This document shows positions 1 through 12,133 of a DNA stretch of 64,000 nucleotides, piece by piece. The stretch covers positions 61,805,433-61,869,432 of the forward strand of contig CM043965.1 in the NCBI GenBank assembly GCA_014529385.2, given 5' to 3'. Each line of letters opens with the position of its first letter. Within the stretch, counting starts at the first letter, position 1. A model generated the notes under the pieces. The model saw nothing but the letters and a program-made list of their open reading frames with translations, did no database searches and was not told where the DNA came from. The stretch is from Adiantum capillus-veneris (lineage: Eukaryota; Streptophyta; Polypodiopsida; Polypodiales; Pteridaceae). The position numbers and the translations under genes were made by a program.

Positions 1-1243
1 AAGGAGGGTTCCAAGAGGGGTTGGGGAGAGAGAAGGAAGGAGAGAGAGGGAGTTAATTTTTGAAAAAAAGCTTGAGTTGTAGGCTCCCTTCGAGATTTGA
101 GTACGCCCCGAAGATAGAAGAAAAAGGGGGAGGAGGGGAGGGGGGAATGTAGTTGAGACCAAGGCCCAAAATTTTATGCTCCGAGGGGGAGAGGGAGTGA
201 TTGGCCAAGTTGTGAAAGGAGAGGTTGGTTATCTTATGCTCAAGAGTAAAGATTGTTTTCTTACTCAAGGCTAAGACTTTGTAGAGATATGGATCGGTGA
301 GGGGGATCCAATACTTAGAACTTTTTCTTTTATTGTGATAAGAGAGGGGAAGAAAAAAGGAGTTACATGGAGGAGGGGTCCAAAGGCTAGGAAAGAGAGG
401 AGTTTGGGAGAAGAGCAAGTGGACCCAAGAGGAAGGGTGCTCAAAACCTTCTTCTTCCTCCTCCATTGCAAGTTTTTTGACCTTCTAGAATTCTTAGGGA
501 GGCTATGCTTTCGTTGGGGATGTTGAGGGTGAGGGAAAGAGGTGGAAGTAGTGTAAGGGCCCAAAGGGTAATTGGGTGTTTTCAAAAGGGAAGGAAGATA
601 GGTGAGGTTGGGAGAAGGGGGAGGGAGAAGGTGTCTCTTGGGGGAAGAAGTAGGGGGAGTTTTACAAGGGGTGGAGGAGGAAAAGCGGATCCCCAAGGAA
701 GAGGATTTGGGATTTTTGAAGGGTTGATGCATGGCCCCCTCATGAGAGGCCTTTGTTAAAGGGAGGGGTTTTTTAGTGTGGACTACACGATGGGTGGCTT
801 TTAGGTAAGGTGGCCTATTTGGAGGAGGTGAGATAAGGTTATTCATTTGAGTGGTAACCTCATGATGCACCAATTCTCCCATCGTTTCTTCTTTGGGTAG
901 AGACTCTGCTTCGTCCAAAATGGAAGCTTGTGCCCTCTTCCTTGCATTATGTGCTGCCAAATTCAAGGAAGAGGCCAAATGGGTTTAGAGGATTGCATTT
1001 TGAAGTAGGGAATCAAATTCATGAAGTGAAGAAAGCTTCCAAGAGAGGAGTTGATTGGTGGCCCATGTCAAAGGTTGGACTCTTGGAAAGGAGACGGTAC
1101 TAAAGAGCTAATTGCAAAACGCGTTTGGTGTAAACCTCTTTGCAAATTTCCACCCCCCTTCCCTCCTCCATTCCACCCTTTGAGATGCCTTTTCTCTCAC
1201 CCCTCTTACTTTTGGCAAGTTTAATTATCGCTCGCTTAGTATT
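1..1243. other. Purine-rich region without a recognisable gene
   Basis: The plus strand is strongly G/A-rich here (many GGGA and GAGAGG runs). This opens long frames on the minus strand rich in Ser, Pro and Leu, including one of about 235 codons at 271-978. That frame has low complexity, shows no family motif, and is best explained by composition. I see no RNA gene or mobile-element terminus in it. Confidence 0.5.
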
Positions 1244-1935
1244 TTAGTTAGTCTCTCTTTGACTATCAAATTGCAACCTCATATTAGGAATTTGCATGTA
1301 GGTCTGATTCCTTCTATGGACCACTTCTTCAACTAATTGTTCCACATTTTGTATGATTGAAGCAAGAGCACTACGTTCTATAGTTGACTCACTGGTGATA
1401 GAAGAGGCACTACTAGTATTGGTTTCTACGTCCTTGGTTACCTCACCATATGTTTTACGATTGTCAACCAGGTACAATGCTTAACTAGTGACTTGCTCGA
1501 ACGTTGTGCATGCTTTTAAGTGTAAGTCTTTTTTGAGAGTTTTTTTTCTCAATCCCTCGATAAAGAGAACCGATAGGCCATTGTCCTGTGATAACTCTCG
1601 CACTAGACATCTTTCAATGTATTGCTTGAAATGAAGTGAAGCTTCCTTTACCTTATCATTTTCTTTTTTGTCTAAAGGCATAGATTTAAGAAACCGTGTT
1701 GTACTTGATTCCCCTCTTAGAGATTCCACAACAAACTCTCGTAAGAATTGATCAATGTTCAAAAAAATTCTATTATTTAGTGGTTGGAACCAAGTCAACA
1801 CCATTCCCTCCACTGTCAACCCAAATCCCACGTACTGTGGAAGTCCACTATTTAATTTTCTCTTAAGGCTTGCTTAAAAATGGAAACATGAGCGTATGAA
1901 TCTCTCAATCCACTGTACTTCTTTGCAACACACTT
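1244..1935 (-). pseudogene. Ty3/gypsy-like gag remnant
   Basis: One minus-strand frame runs from about 1935 to 1244 with a single internal stop at about 1478-1480. It reads like the core of a plant Ty3/gypsy Gag: a segment with GMVLTWFQPL (the usual place of the W-containing gag core), an F-L-REF stretch, an acidic/basic helix with HFKQYIERCLV, and a phase rich in Glu and Ser after the stop. Gag packages element RNA in cytoplasmic particles. No protease, reverse transcriptase or LTR is visible beside it, so this is an isolated fragment. The identification is by resemblance only; no zinc knuckle survives. Confidence 0.45.
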
Positions 1936-2221
1936 AGCCACTTGACAAGGTTACATTATTTGAGTTTCTGCTACCATCCTCATCATTTTAGTTCTCCTAT
2001 TGTTATATCTCTTGTCTCGTATCCACTGACATGTGATTTGGAAGGGGTTCGGTCATTTGCCCTTCCTTTGGGTCTTACATCCCGGCTTTCAGTTCTCATA
2101 TAGGACATCCTCGTGCTGAAAATCATGTCTACAATATCACTACCTCAATGTGCATACATAGAAACTTAGAGGATCCCATCGATCTCGGTACAAAAAGATG
2201 CGATCGACTAAATGAGTCTTC

Positions 2222-2542
2222 TGTAAAGTGTGAGCTTTGTCCTAAAGTGTGAGTCAAGGAGAGAAGAGTGGAATTATCCAACATGATCTGGAGCAAGGCT
2301 GTAGAGCTACTTAAAGCTCATTTCATGAATGAATAAACACAACTCTATTTTGCACTACATGCTTGTCTATGATGAGCTTGTGCTAAGCTAAGTCAATACT
2401 CAAGATTGTGTTTATGAGTCCAAGCTAATTCTATCTTGGAACCTAATTCACTTGAGTGATAACCTTGCTTACACACACACTCACACATTGACGCTATGTT
2501 TCTCTTTCTTCCACCATAGCTAGCACGATCACATTCCCACCA
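2222..2542 (+). repeat. 5' LTR of the copia-like element
   Basis: This 321-bp repeat starts TGTAAAGTGTGAGC and ends CATTCCCACCA. It contains AATGAATAAACACAAC, a possible polyadenylation signal region, and an ACACACACTCACACA stretch near its 3' end. It matches 4187-4510 almost base for base. Confidence 0.9.
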
Positions 2543-2544
2543 AT

Positions 2545-2556
2545 TGGTATCAAAGC
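2545..2556 (+). other. Primer-binding site (initiator Met-tRNA type)
   Basis: TGGTATCAAAGC lies two bases after the left LTR. Plant LTR elements usually carry TGGTATCAGAGC here, so this copy has one change. Confidence 0.8.
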
Positions 2557-3179
2557 TATGGTGTGCTAGCTAGGATTATTGTTATGAGTTTGTGTGTTAG
2601 TACAATTAGTATTACTTTATCATCATTAGCTAGATCCATTAGATTTTCTCTTCTATTACATACCACATGCCTAATTAGTATTCCATTGGCTAGCATGAGC
2701 ATGTTCTTGAGTTAAAGACTCTTGAGCCATTCACTGGCCAATTGGAATCCTAATTAGCATTAGAATGCATTAATTTTCCATCAATAACTTGCATCTTGCA
2801 TTCAATAGCTGCTCATTATTTAGCAAAATTGGCATTTGCAATTTGGTGTGTGTGCGTAGCCCCTTTCAAGTGCTTTCCATCAAGCCAATCCATGCTCAAA
2901 TTGCCCTTCATTTGAAAATTCTAGAGCTTGATTGTTTTTCCTCTTGCACACTCCCACTCTCTGGATTTTCTGCCGAACAATTTTCAGAAGCTTTACTGTG
3001 TGTGGTGCATTTAATGCCAAGGAGGAAACTCTTCTCCCTTTTTTTTTTTTTGGGAAGGCAAATCTGCCAACAACACCGTGTGAACCTCCTATTTTTAGGA
3101 GTTGACCATCCTTTTTTGAGGGGCCATACCACAAAAGGCTTGGGCCCCCACTGGGCGGACGCAAAAAACTTCAATTAAC

Positions 3180-3385
3180 TGCATTGAAATCCGCCAAGCG
3201 GGTCCGCGATCGGACGAGGCCGGTCGATTGTCCGTCCGACAGCCCTTGTTGCTACGCGTGTCCGTTGTTCCTCGCCTGCCCGGCGACCTGCCCGCGCCTA
3301 CCCTGTTGTCCGCACCTACCTCAACTGCCCGCACCTGCCCACCTTGCCCGTTGGCACTAGCACCAGCTCACACGGCCTCGAGCAC
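3180..3385. other. GC-rich insert-like patch inside the LTR element
   Basis: Composition switches abruptly from AT-rich to a C/G-rich stretch with CpG sites and repeated CCTGCCC/CCCGC motifs. There is no recognisable protein. It may be a captured host segment or structured element RNA; I cannot decide between these. Confidence 0.4.
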
Positions 3386-4066
3386 CACAAGGGGAGGTTC
3401 CTATAAGGCCTTGCAAAAAGGTCCTCCTTTGGAGCCCTTTCCCACCTGCAGAGAAGCTAAAGCAACAAAATGCCTCAAGAGTTGAGCATCTCCACCAGCT
3501 TTGACAAAGGCATCTCCAAGACAAATACGCCAAGGTAAAACAAAACCGTGAAGGGTGACTTCATGCAAGTGAAGAGGTGCTTCACATTGAAGGGAAATTC
3601 CAAAGTACACATTGATCTTGCAGCCAAGCACAACAACTTCTTGCAATGTATGTAATTATATTAGTCTACATGGATGAAATTATAAATGTGCTTTTGTAAG
3701 GGGATAGACATTGGCATTGGAGAGTCTCCAAATTGCTAAAACCTCTCCATGTGTGAAGACTTTATGACAATGTGTATGAGAAACACCGCATGCTTGGTCT
3801 CTCGGAGTATGACCAAGATGGAAGAGAAAGCATTAATTTTTTGCATAAACCCTTTTATAGGATATTTTACCATATTGCTGCATGTCATTATGTCAAAGAC
3901 ACTGAAGCAGTTGAAAGCAACAGCAAAAACTACGAAGGCAAGAGACCTAACAAAGGATCAGCTCACATGGTAGAAGACAAAGAAGACAAAGGAGAGACCA
4001 ACCTTGTCTTTTATGAAGACGTACTTTGAAGATGCAGCCTCTCTACTTATAGGGGATGACTTTTTT

Positions 4067-4141
4067 CCTGTGTGGATATTGTCAACCTGTGTGGATTTTA
4101 CCATCCTGTGTGGATACCAGCTTATCATCATGTGTGGATAA
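4067..4141 (+). repeat. Four spaced TGTGTGGAT repeats
   Basis: The nonamer TGTGTGGAT, often preceded by CC or AT, recurs four times at spacings of about 20 bases just upstream of the polypurine tract of the copia-like element. Confidence 0.7.
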
Positions 4142-4174
4142 TGCGTCTTCAATATTTTGTCATAGTCCAAACCT

Positions 4175-4186
4175 CAAGGGGAGGAT
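4175..4186 (+). other. Polypurine tract of the copia-like element
   Basis: AAGGGGAGGAT sits immediately before the right LTR, the normal plus-strand primer position. Confidence 0.8.
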
Positions 4187-4510
4187 TGTAAAGCGTGAGC
4201 TTTTTCCTAAAGTGTGAGTCAAGGAGAGAAGAGTGGAATAATCCAACATGCTGTGGAGCAAGGCTGTAGAGCTACTTAAAGCTCATTTCATGAATGAATA
4301 AACACAACTCTATTTTGCACTACATGCTTGTCTATGGTGAGCTTGTGCTAAGCTATTAAGTCAATACTCAAGATTGTGTTTATGAGTCCAAGCTAATTCT
4401 ATCTTGGAACCTAATTCACTTGAGTGATAACCTTGCTTACACACACACTCACACATTGACGCTATGTTTCTCTTTCATCCACCATAGCTAGCAAGATCCC
4501 ATTCCCAACA
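4187..4510 (+). repeat. 3' LTR of the copia-like element
   Basis: This 324-bp copy of 2222-2542 starts TGTAAAGCGTGAGC and ends CATTCCCAACA. TCTTC follows, the second half of the target duplication. Confidence 0.9.
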
Positions 4511-4515
4511 TCTTC

Positions 4516-7500
4516 CATATGAGATTTCAAAGAACTCGCTCTATTAGTTTCCGGTTTTGTGGGTTTTGAGACTGTAGTTTTGTGCACGCTAGGAGTAACA
4601 TAGTACTGATGAAGTGGGCCCCCAAAGTACGTTTACCCATCAAGCTCATCCTGACTCACTGCCAAATACTTTCAGACGTACTTGTCTAATATGATTATTT
4701 GTGTATCTCTCTCAATCTCAAATGTAAATACGTACAAGCATTTTTGCTTAGTTAACTCCCACACATTGGGCTCCTCACGTGTATATTAAAGCATTTGCTC
4801 TCCATTATCATACTTATATAAGCCCACATGCGTATTGTCAGTGTTGACATATGTAGCCACATTTACTCTTCTAAGCTTTGCATTTGGAATGTCCAACTTC
4901 GGTGACTTCTCCTTGGGCTCTATGTCAACTTTTTCTTTGGTGCCTGTTAATCCCCCACTTGTCTACAATAAAAGGATTAAGCACAACTATATACATATTT
5001 CCCTCTTCATTAAAATATCGATAGTCACTATAATCTACACGCACTACAAGCTTAAACTCACTAGGCCTCTCTTCAATTTGAACACAGTAACAATCCATAT
5101 TGTCTTTATAGATTCAAGCACCCTGCTCATTCTCAAATTGATATTGCAGGCGTAAAAGTTTTAGGTCTGGTGTACGTTAAGATGGTCCTGCTCCCATTTT
5201 GGTTTCTTCTTTGAAACTTACACTTTTAGATCCTTCAGCCATATAGGTGTATGATTTCTCCGAAGATGTATCAAATGTGTCAGAAAGACTCTCCTCCAAG
5301 ATTGTCTCTAAGGTGGGTATGATCCCTTGATTGACACTACCCTCCGTTGAAATATGGCTCGATTGGTCTCTAATACTAAGGTTTTCATTTTGATAAAATT
5401 TACATGACCACAAATACATCAAGAAAACAAAGCTTGCAAAAGCCTGACCTATTACCTTATAAGGTGCCTTCAGTCCTCCAACCACATGCGACTTACTACA
5501 ACTCTAATCCAAAAAACCTATACAAAATTCACTTGGTGGCTATAGCTTTATAGCCAATGGTTAGTCAAAATACACTGGAATAAGAATTTTATTGAACTTT
5601 TGACACAACTCCTATTTTGCTTGCAATTTGCACATTCCAACTCCAAATTGAATTTTGGAAACATCACTATGCTCTCAAGGACTAACGCTAACTCTGGTAT
5701 CAATTTGGGCAGTTTCTGACAGGAGGTCATAGATCGTGATCTACGTACTTGATTGTCAGAATCACTTGAAACTTGGCACATAGGTCTCTCATAGAATCTT
5801 GATAGTTGTTAAGCGAATTTAGATGGTTTGATTCCCTTCAAGTCTCCCAAAAGTCAATTACTCAGCCTCTTTTGTGGTTTTTGGTCTAGATTGCCTCTAG
5901 TCTTGTTTGAGCCTCTTTTTAATGTTTTTTGCTACCCTTGTTGCTAGATCAACTTTTTGTTCTTTTTTGCTATGATGACCTTCACAAAAGTTGTTTCAAA
6001 TGGTATCAGCTTCTTACATCCCAAATCTCAACCTCAGATGCTCTAGGGGGTCATGAATCGCTATCCATGTTCCTCCTCATCTGGTCATGAAAGTTAGTCA
6101 AATGTATGTTTACACCCTGGAGAAGTCAGATTTTCACTTATTTTTTAATCTGGACATCAAAAAGTCGATAAGTCCCAGTTTTTGTCTATTTTCAAGGTTT
6201 TTTGTGTCCTTGCCCAATTTCCTTTATTTGAGTGAGTTTTTGTGTCAATATTTCTACCAAAAGTGTGTAGTCAGTGAGCTAGAACCATAATGGACCCAAT
6301 GGTATCAGTTCATGCTCAACAAAGTCACAGGGGGAAATGGATGGAGATCCATGTTTTTGCACCAAACTGCATAAATATTTTCAGATTCACTCTCTATGGT
6401 TTGGTTGTGCCCTTTTTGCACCTTTTTTGAATTTAGATCAGCTTTGGAGTTCTAGCCATCAAATTTCTATTTTTTCAGAGGTTATGGTCATTTTGTCCAA
6501 AATATGGTTTTCGTCCCTTTTTTGTGATCTTTTAGCCCAAATTTGATTGTGGTACTTTCTTATTACCCTACTCCTAAGCACTAAAATGAAACATGAAACA
6601 AAAACAAACAAAATGATACAAAATAAAGTCAAAATAAAAAATAGCACAATACGTTGAAAGTAACGAAAAAATTGAAGAATGAAATGCTTTTGGCTATCTC
6701 ACTCACAACCGTCTTTACCTCTTGAGAATAGATCAAACAAGCCTCGAGTTCTAGACTCTACCAAGCAATAAACCCCATGTCTAGCTACCTGATTGCTAAA
6801 GTGTAAATGAAGTGGAAATCAAAATCAAAGTCTCTAAGTTAAAAGTTACGACTAGGTCACTCACCACCTAAGGACCTCTATCCTCGCAACGGCATCAATG
6901 TTAGCTCGTCGCCATGACGGACGTCTATAGCATAGCTTTCTAGCACTAACATAATGACAATACTCAGGGAAGCGACTCAGATGGGGCACGAAGACTCTTT
7001 GAGGGTGTCAACCTCAACAAGCAAACCTACAAAATGATGATATCTCTAGCACACGCAAATCTATCATTCTAAGATTTGGCGGCCTACATATGTCCTATGT
7101 CATTGCACTCAGTCATCAACTTATTTTGGCACTCGAACAAAGTCCAAATGCTACAAAACTTTAGGAGGAGTTCTAAGACACTTAGGGGCCCTAACTACCA
7201 TATTTGGTTGCAATTCGAGGAGGTACCAAAATCAAGGTCCATCATGATCAAGGTCCTAGAAACTGCAACAAAGCATACCAAAAAGGTTGCCTTAGGGTCT
7301 AAGAATACTCTCCTATGGTCAGAATGTCAAAAAACAATCATTAATGCACCTAAAATAATAGATTTAGTCTATTGATGTGTAGTCAAATTCACCACAGAAT
7401 TGACAATGATTATACTTGAATGAAAGAGCAATGGACAAGGAACACAATGCAAGTTTCAAAATCAAAATGTGATTAACATATGTCAAGATATGAGGATTAC

Positions 7501-7859
7501 AAGTTGCAAGAGAGTAGTCACTCTTAGTCGTACGCTTCAAAACTCAAAACTTGATAATGATAAGGGTGCCCTTTTCCCACTTTACAAAATAGACTTTATA
7601 CCTAGGGCTCGCTTGGCCAATGGCCAACTTTACAAGACTCAGACTCAATTATAGACTTTACAACTCAGCTTCTTAGAGATTGCTCATCTATAATCAGAGA
7701 TTATCAAATAATCACAAGGCTTCCTAAAAATATTGATGAAGATACATCAAAATTTTGGGGCTCATAGAAGAAGGGGTTGACTCGGAGGGCATCCGTCTAC
7801 CTTGACTTCTGACATATAGTATATGTAGTATACAGTTTAATATATAAAATAGTATTTAG
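4516..7859. other. No recognisable gene
   Basis: AT-rich sequence with short open frames on both strands (for example 5177-5485 minus, 7076-7375 plus). None carries a motif I can assign. No LTR ends, tRNA-like folds or long repeats were seen. Confidence 0.5.
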
Positions 7860-8345
<486 letters not shown>

Positions 8346-8612
8346 AATATATTTGATTTTAACATAATATTTTGTATAATTTTTAATTATAGTAGAATGT
8401 AAATATTACAATAGTGAATGTATTAAATGCACATATTTTGAGAGATTGTAAAAGCAACGTGTGTTAGCAAAAAGATTTGAAGTGTTTTTAATTTGGTTAT
8501 ATCTTATTGATTATAATTGTGTGTATCTTAAAGAAAGAATATTTCAAATTCATTTAGTATAGTTTTCAATGAATGCCTTAAGTCTTTAGAGCTATATTAT
8601 TTCGCACTTTGT

Positions 8613-9026
8613 ATGTGTCTTATACACACTCTCTGTTATCTTTTTTTATCACTATCTTTTCCTCCCTTTCCCCCCTTTCATCTCTGTTTCAAACATGACA
8701 GGTATAGCCATGCTTTCATGGGTGATAAATGGTTCTCCCGTGGAATACAAGAAATGGAGAGCTTCTACTTAGTGAATATTTCCTTTGAAACTTTCCACCT
8801 CCTTCTATCAAGTTTCAAAAGTCTACAAGCAATCATTTGGACAGGGAGATCTGTGTCTAAGTTCAATGTGTTGCTAATATGGAATCATGAAGATCAAAAC
8901 CATTATCACATTCTACATTTAGATGACTGTGTTTATGTGTTTGATAGCTTAGAAACAACGGAAGATATTGGTGATGATTCTCTCTATGCTACACCATTTA
9001 AGAAAAGTTCAACTTCATTACATTAA
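8613..9026 (+). pseudogene. Possible Ulp1-like (C48) protease fragment
   Basis: I do not recognise this frame with certainty. Near residues 93-115 it reads N-H-Y-H-I-L-H-L-D-D and then V-Y-V-F-D-S-L. That resembles the His and Asp motifs of Ulp1/SENP-type cysteine proteases (HW-x-L ... DSL), with a loop about three residues shorter than usual. The Gln and Cys motifs expected downstream are not seen: the frame stops at 9026, and a second frame with two stops continues to about 9320. Ulp1-like domains are common passengers of plant MULE and CACTA transposons, and a MULE-like transposase remnant follows, so a transposon origin is the simplest reading. The first 25 residues are hydrophobic and may be non-coding. 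Confidence 0.3.
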
Positions 9027-9500
9027 AATGTTGATACTGATGAAGGCGCAAATGCAGTTGTTTTGGAGACGATGCAAGCAATCAAGGCACCAATAGCATG
9101 CCTACATACATAGGGGTTGGTTGAGAAAACCAGGCAAGAGTATTCAAAGGATACATCCATCATTGCAAGGATGTAAGACATCGCTAAATCCTGTAGATTG
9201 TCCAAACTACTAGATATTTGTGGACCTCCCAAAATGGTTGATGAGCTCCAAATTGTTTACAATGGCAATGTTTGTTTTGAGCTTCCTCCTGCACATGACA
9301 GTAAAAGATGCTCGGGATGAATGAGAAGTAAAACGGTCACCTTTGGTCTCAACCAGCATCGACCAACATGACCATAGATTGCACAGTTTGTTTGAGCTAT
9401 TGTCTTAGAAGTCTTCAATGTTGTAAGGTAACATGTTCTTTATACCTCAATGAAAGAAGATACAATGATGCCTTCTTTCATGGTCATTTGGATAGACATC

Positions 9501-9959
9501 AGGAAAAATTTGGACTCTCAAAGGGGCCCTATAAGGAGGTTTGACTTTGCCTCTCTTGTCCAAAGTGGGAAACCGGGTGAAGTACATTCACACTTTGTCA
9601 AGACCCTATAAAAACCAACATATCATTGGAAAGATCTTAGAAAGTAGGTTCTAAATCCCCAAACTCTGACAAATTTAGAGTTGATTTGTAGAAGTTATGG
9701 CCTTCCCATTGAAGCTCAAATGTGGGGAGAGATTCCCTCTATAAGACGGAGTTGTCATATCAAAGAATAGAATCTTCTAAAATATAAGGAATCTGATGGC
9801 ATGCTATATATCAATGGATAGATCTCAATGAGTACATTCTAAATCCAAAAGGTCCAACAAGGTTTGATTTCATTTGTAAAATTTTTACCATGTGCCTGTT
9901 TTGGACAAGAGGGAGAAAGTCAAAGATACAGGGCCCATTTGAGAGTCCAAAATTTCCCT
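9501..9959. mobile_element. Inverted-repeat (MITE/foldback-like) element
   Basis: The ends are imperfect inverted repeats of about 65 bp. The left end reads AAATTTGGACTCTCAAA...GGGCCCT...TTTGACTTT...CTCTTGTCCAAA and the right end contains its reverse complement (TTTGGACAAGAG...AAAGTCAAAG...AGGGCCC...TTGAGAGTCCAAAATTT). The interior has two diverged direct copies of about 90 bp (from about 9617 and about 9800, both with TTCTAAATCC). There is no coding capacity. It lies between the two coding blocks of the decayed transposon. I could not identify a clear target duplication. Confidence 0.65.
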
Positions 9960-9960
9960 A

Positions 9961-11338
9961 ATGCAAATCAGCATCGTCTATCCTGCTAGCGAAGGCAAAT
10001 CTGAAATATCTTGTCACTATTATGTAAAAATGGTCACTTGTTCAAATGTTTGTAAGTGTATCTATTTTGTGATGCAAAAGGAAGTCACAATAACACATTT
10101 GGTCATCCATCTTGGGGTGCATGGCCATAAAGTTCAGCTAGGTACTAGGAGGTTATCCCTTGAAAAGGTGCATAGTCTTGTTAGTACAATTCAAAAGATT
10201 GATAAGGGGGCTCCTAGAATGGTACATATGTTAGTTTCTCAATAAATGTTATTCCAATCTTTGATTAAAGAAGATGATTTGGAAGCCACTGATATAGAGC
10301 TTAACCATTTCCTTGAGGAAACGATGCCACTTATTCAAAATAGGGGATTCAAAAGAATTATATCAAATGACAAATCAAAACACGGTCAAGTCATTGGTGA
10401 TGGATATGACAATATACTATTGCCTGCAATGTGTTTCTCCATTCTTTCATGGAAGTTGTTTTCTTGGTCAGGGTGGACCCAAGGATAGATGTTACGTGCT
10501 CAAGATTTCCACAAAAGGGCCTGCTTTAGGAGTTGAACTTGTCAATCAAATGAGGCGAGGAGGGGTAGGATATTTGAGAAGTGCATGGGTGCACTTTGAT
10601 CACACTCACTGGATTGAAGGATGGGCAACTATGTCATGCTTGGTTTATAATCCTGGGTAAGTGAGCTCATGAAAACATGTTAGATAGCATATTTTGATAT
10701 AAGTCACATTTTGTACAGGCTCAAGTCATTAGTGATGGATATCACAATATACTATTGCTGCAAAAGCGGTGTGTTTTTCCATTCTTTCATGGAAGTCATT
10801 TTCTTGGTCAGGGTGGACCCAAGGATAAATGTTACGTGTAAAAAATTTCCACAAAATGGCCTGCTTCAGGAGTTAAACTTTCTTATTGAATGAGACAAGG
10901 AGGGGCAAGAGATTTGAGAAGTGCATGGGTGCACTTTGATCACACTCACTAGATTGAAGGATGGGCAAGTATGTCATGCTTGGTATAATCCTAGATAAAT
11001 GAGCTCATGAAAACATGTTAGATAGGATATCTTGATATAAGTCACCTATTTATACTTATTTGTATATTGTATACAACATGAGATCATTGCAGGTAATTGC
11101 AATATGTGAATGTAAAGAGGAACACGAGGAGTCGCAAATCTTGTTTTGAAGAAATTTAAACACAATGATGGAGAGATGCGGTCATGACCCACTAGACTTT
11201 GCTAGATTCATGTTTGACAAAGATGGAACTAATTGGCTGTCAATACAAGTTGTATACAATGGAGGAAGGCATAATGTAATGGACAGGAGGGAACTCTCAT
11301 ACCTTTTCCATTGGGAGCAGAGTCTACTAGTACATTGA
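9961..11338 (+). pseudogene. MULE-like transposase remnant, in pieces
   Basis: Three consecutive blocks read like a plant MULE-superfamily (DDE) transposase. 9961-10245 holds H-L-G-V-H-G-H-K-V followed by G-T-R-R-L-S-L-E-K, a helical segment. 10246-10660 (one frame change) holds FLGQGGPKDRCYVLKIS and VHFDH, then GWATMSCLVY. 11093-11338 holds V-I-A-I-C-E with E-E-S-Q, FMFDKDGTNW and LFHWEQSL, with a stop inside (TGA at about 11147) and at its end. The Asp residues in VHFDH and FMFDKDG are candidates for two of the catalytic acids; no third is visible. CAG precedes 11093, so an intron boundary is possible there. The transposase would cut and paste its DNA element in the nucleus, but this copy is dead. 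Confidence 0.5.
10386..11046 (+). repeat. Tandem duplication of a transposase segment
   Basis: 10386-10720 and 10721-11046 are two head-to-tail copies that both start TCAAGTCATT and both contain CAGGGTGGACCCAAGGAT and GCATGGGTGCACTTTGATCA. The second copy carries more disruptions (shifted frame, extra stops). Confidence 0.85.
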
Positions 11339-11402
11339 ATGACCTGGTTGGTGGTAGTCCTTTGTATGAGGAGCCTGTGAGACAGAAGACAGCAACAAGA
11401 TT

Positions 11403-11771
11403 GTGCGATGGAAGAAGAAATCAAGTGCAGAAAGTTCACATAAACCTAGATATGTAATGGAAACAAGGCAACACAAATCTAGACGGAGACCACATAGTAT
11501 ACAATTTGATAGAGAGGATAATGAAGAGATATATTTCAGTGACAATGAGGCAAGAGAGAGCATTCTAGTGAATCATGGAGAGGATTCAGCAAGGCGCATT
11601 GAAGAGGTCAAAGTTGCATGCAAAGAGTGGGCTTTAAGCAAGATGCCAACCAATTGCGTGAGGAAATGTTTTGGTATGGGAGAAAAATTTGTGGTAACAA
11701 ATTACAGAGCCATCATGTGGGATTGGTTGCGCCATGTTTTTGGTCTGAAAGAACTTTTAAAGACAAGATGA
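11403..11771 (+). pseudogene. Unrecognised open frame downstream of the transposase remnant
   Basis: A 122-codon frame. The N-terminal half is very basic (WKKKSS, RRRPHS), followed by an acidic patch with EDNEEIYFSDNE and a C-terminal part rich in Trp and Cys (VRKCFGMGEKF, MWDWLRHVFG). No family is recognised. Its position right after the MULE-like blocks suggests the element's C-terminal region or a second gene of the same element. The next coding-like stretch (about 11860-11990) is in another frame. Confidence 0.25.
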
Positions 11772-12133
11772 TTTCATAGTGGATATGGTTTTGTAATCAT
11801 GATGTAAGCCACACACAAAGAGTACAGAGATAAGGTAAATTCTCACCTGTCATTCTTACGTTCTGGCAAGTGGATATTGCAACCAAATTATCAAAGGAAG
11901 AGATTTTTTGCCTAGTGCAAAGTGGTTTTCAATTTGCAGATTTTGCAACACCACTAGGAGACATCAAAAATATGTCTGTTGCTCTTACAAGGGAAGGATC
12001 CATGAAGCAAAGTAGAACCAAAGGATGCTAGCTCAGAAGGTTTGGTTCTAGTTGATAAAAAATTCAAGCCATTGGAAGCCACTCTAAAGGCATATGAAGC
12101 AAGACTAGACAACCATCACAGTATAGAGCATCA

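Larger units (their letters stand above)
2217..4515 (+). mobile_element. Complete non-autonomous LTR retrotransposon, copia-like, with TSD
   Basis: Two direct repeats (2222-2542 and 4187-4510) start with TGTAAAG and end in CCA/ACA. They are flanked by a 5-bp target duplication TCTTC (2217-2221 and 4511-4515). The left LTR is followed by TGGTATCAAAGC, one mismatch from the usual complement of the initiator Met-tRNA 3' end, and the right LTR is preceded by a polypurine tract. The 1.64-kb interior holds no recognisable gag or pol, only short open frames such as 3772-4029. It therefore fits a TRIM/LARD-type passenger that needs proteins from another copia-like element. I count about ten substitutions and one 3-base indel between the LTRs, so the insertion is moderately recent. 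Confidence 0.9.

Noticed and set aside
271-978. Long minus-strand open frame of about 235 codons
   Set aside because: Low-complexity Pro/Ser/Leu composition produced by the purine-rich plus strand; no motif and no splice or start context.
6000-6320. TGGTATCAG motifs at about 5999 and 6299 as primer-binding sites
   Set aside because: They match only the first nine bases of the tRNA complement and have no LTR end in front.
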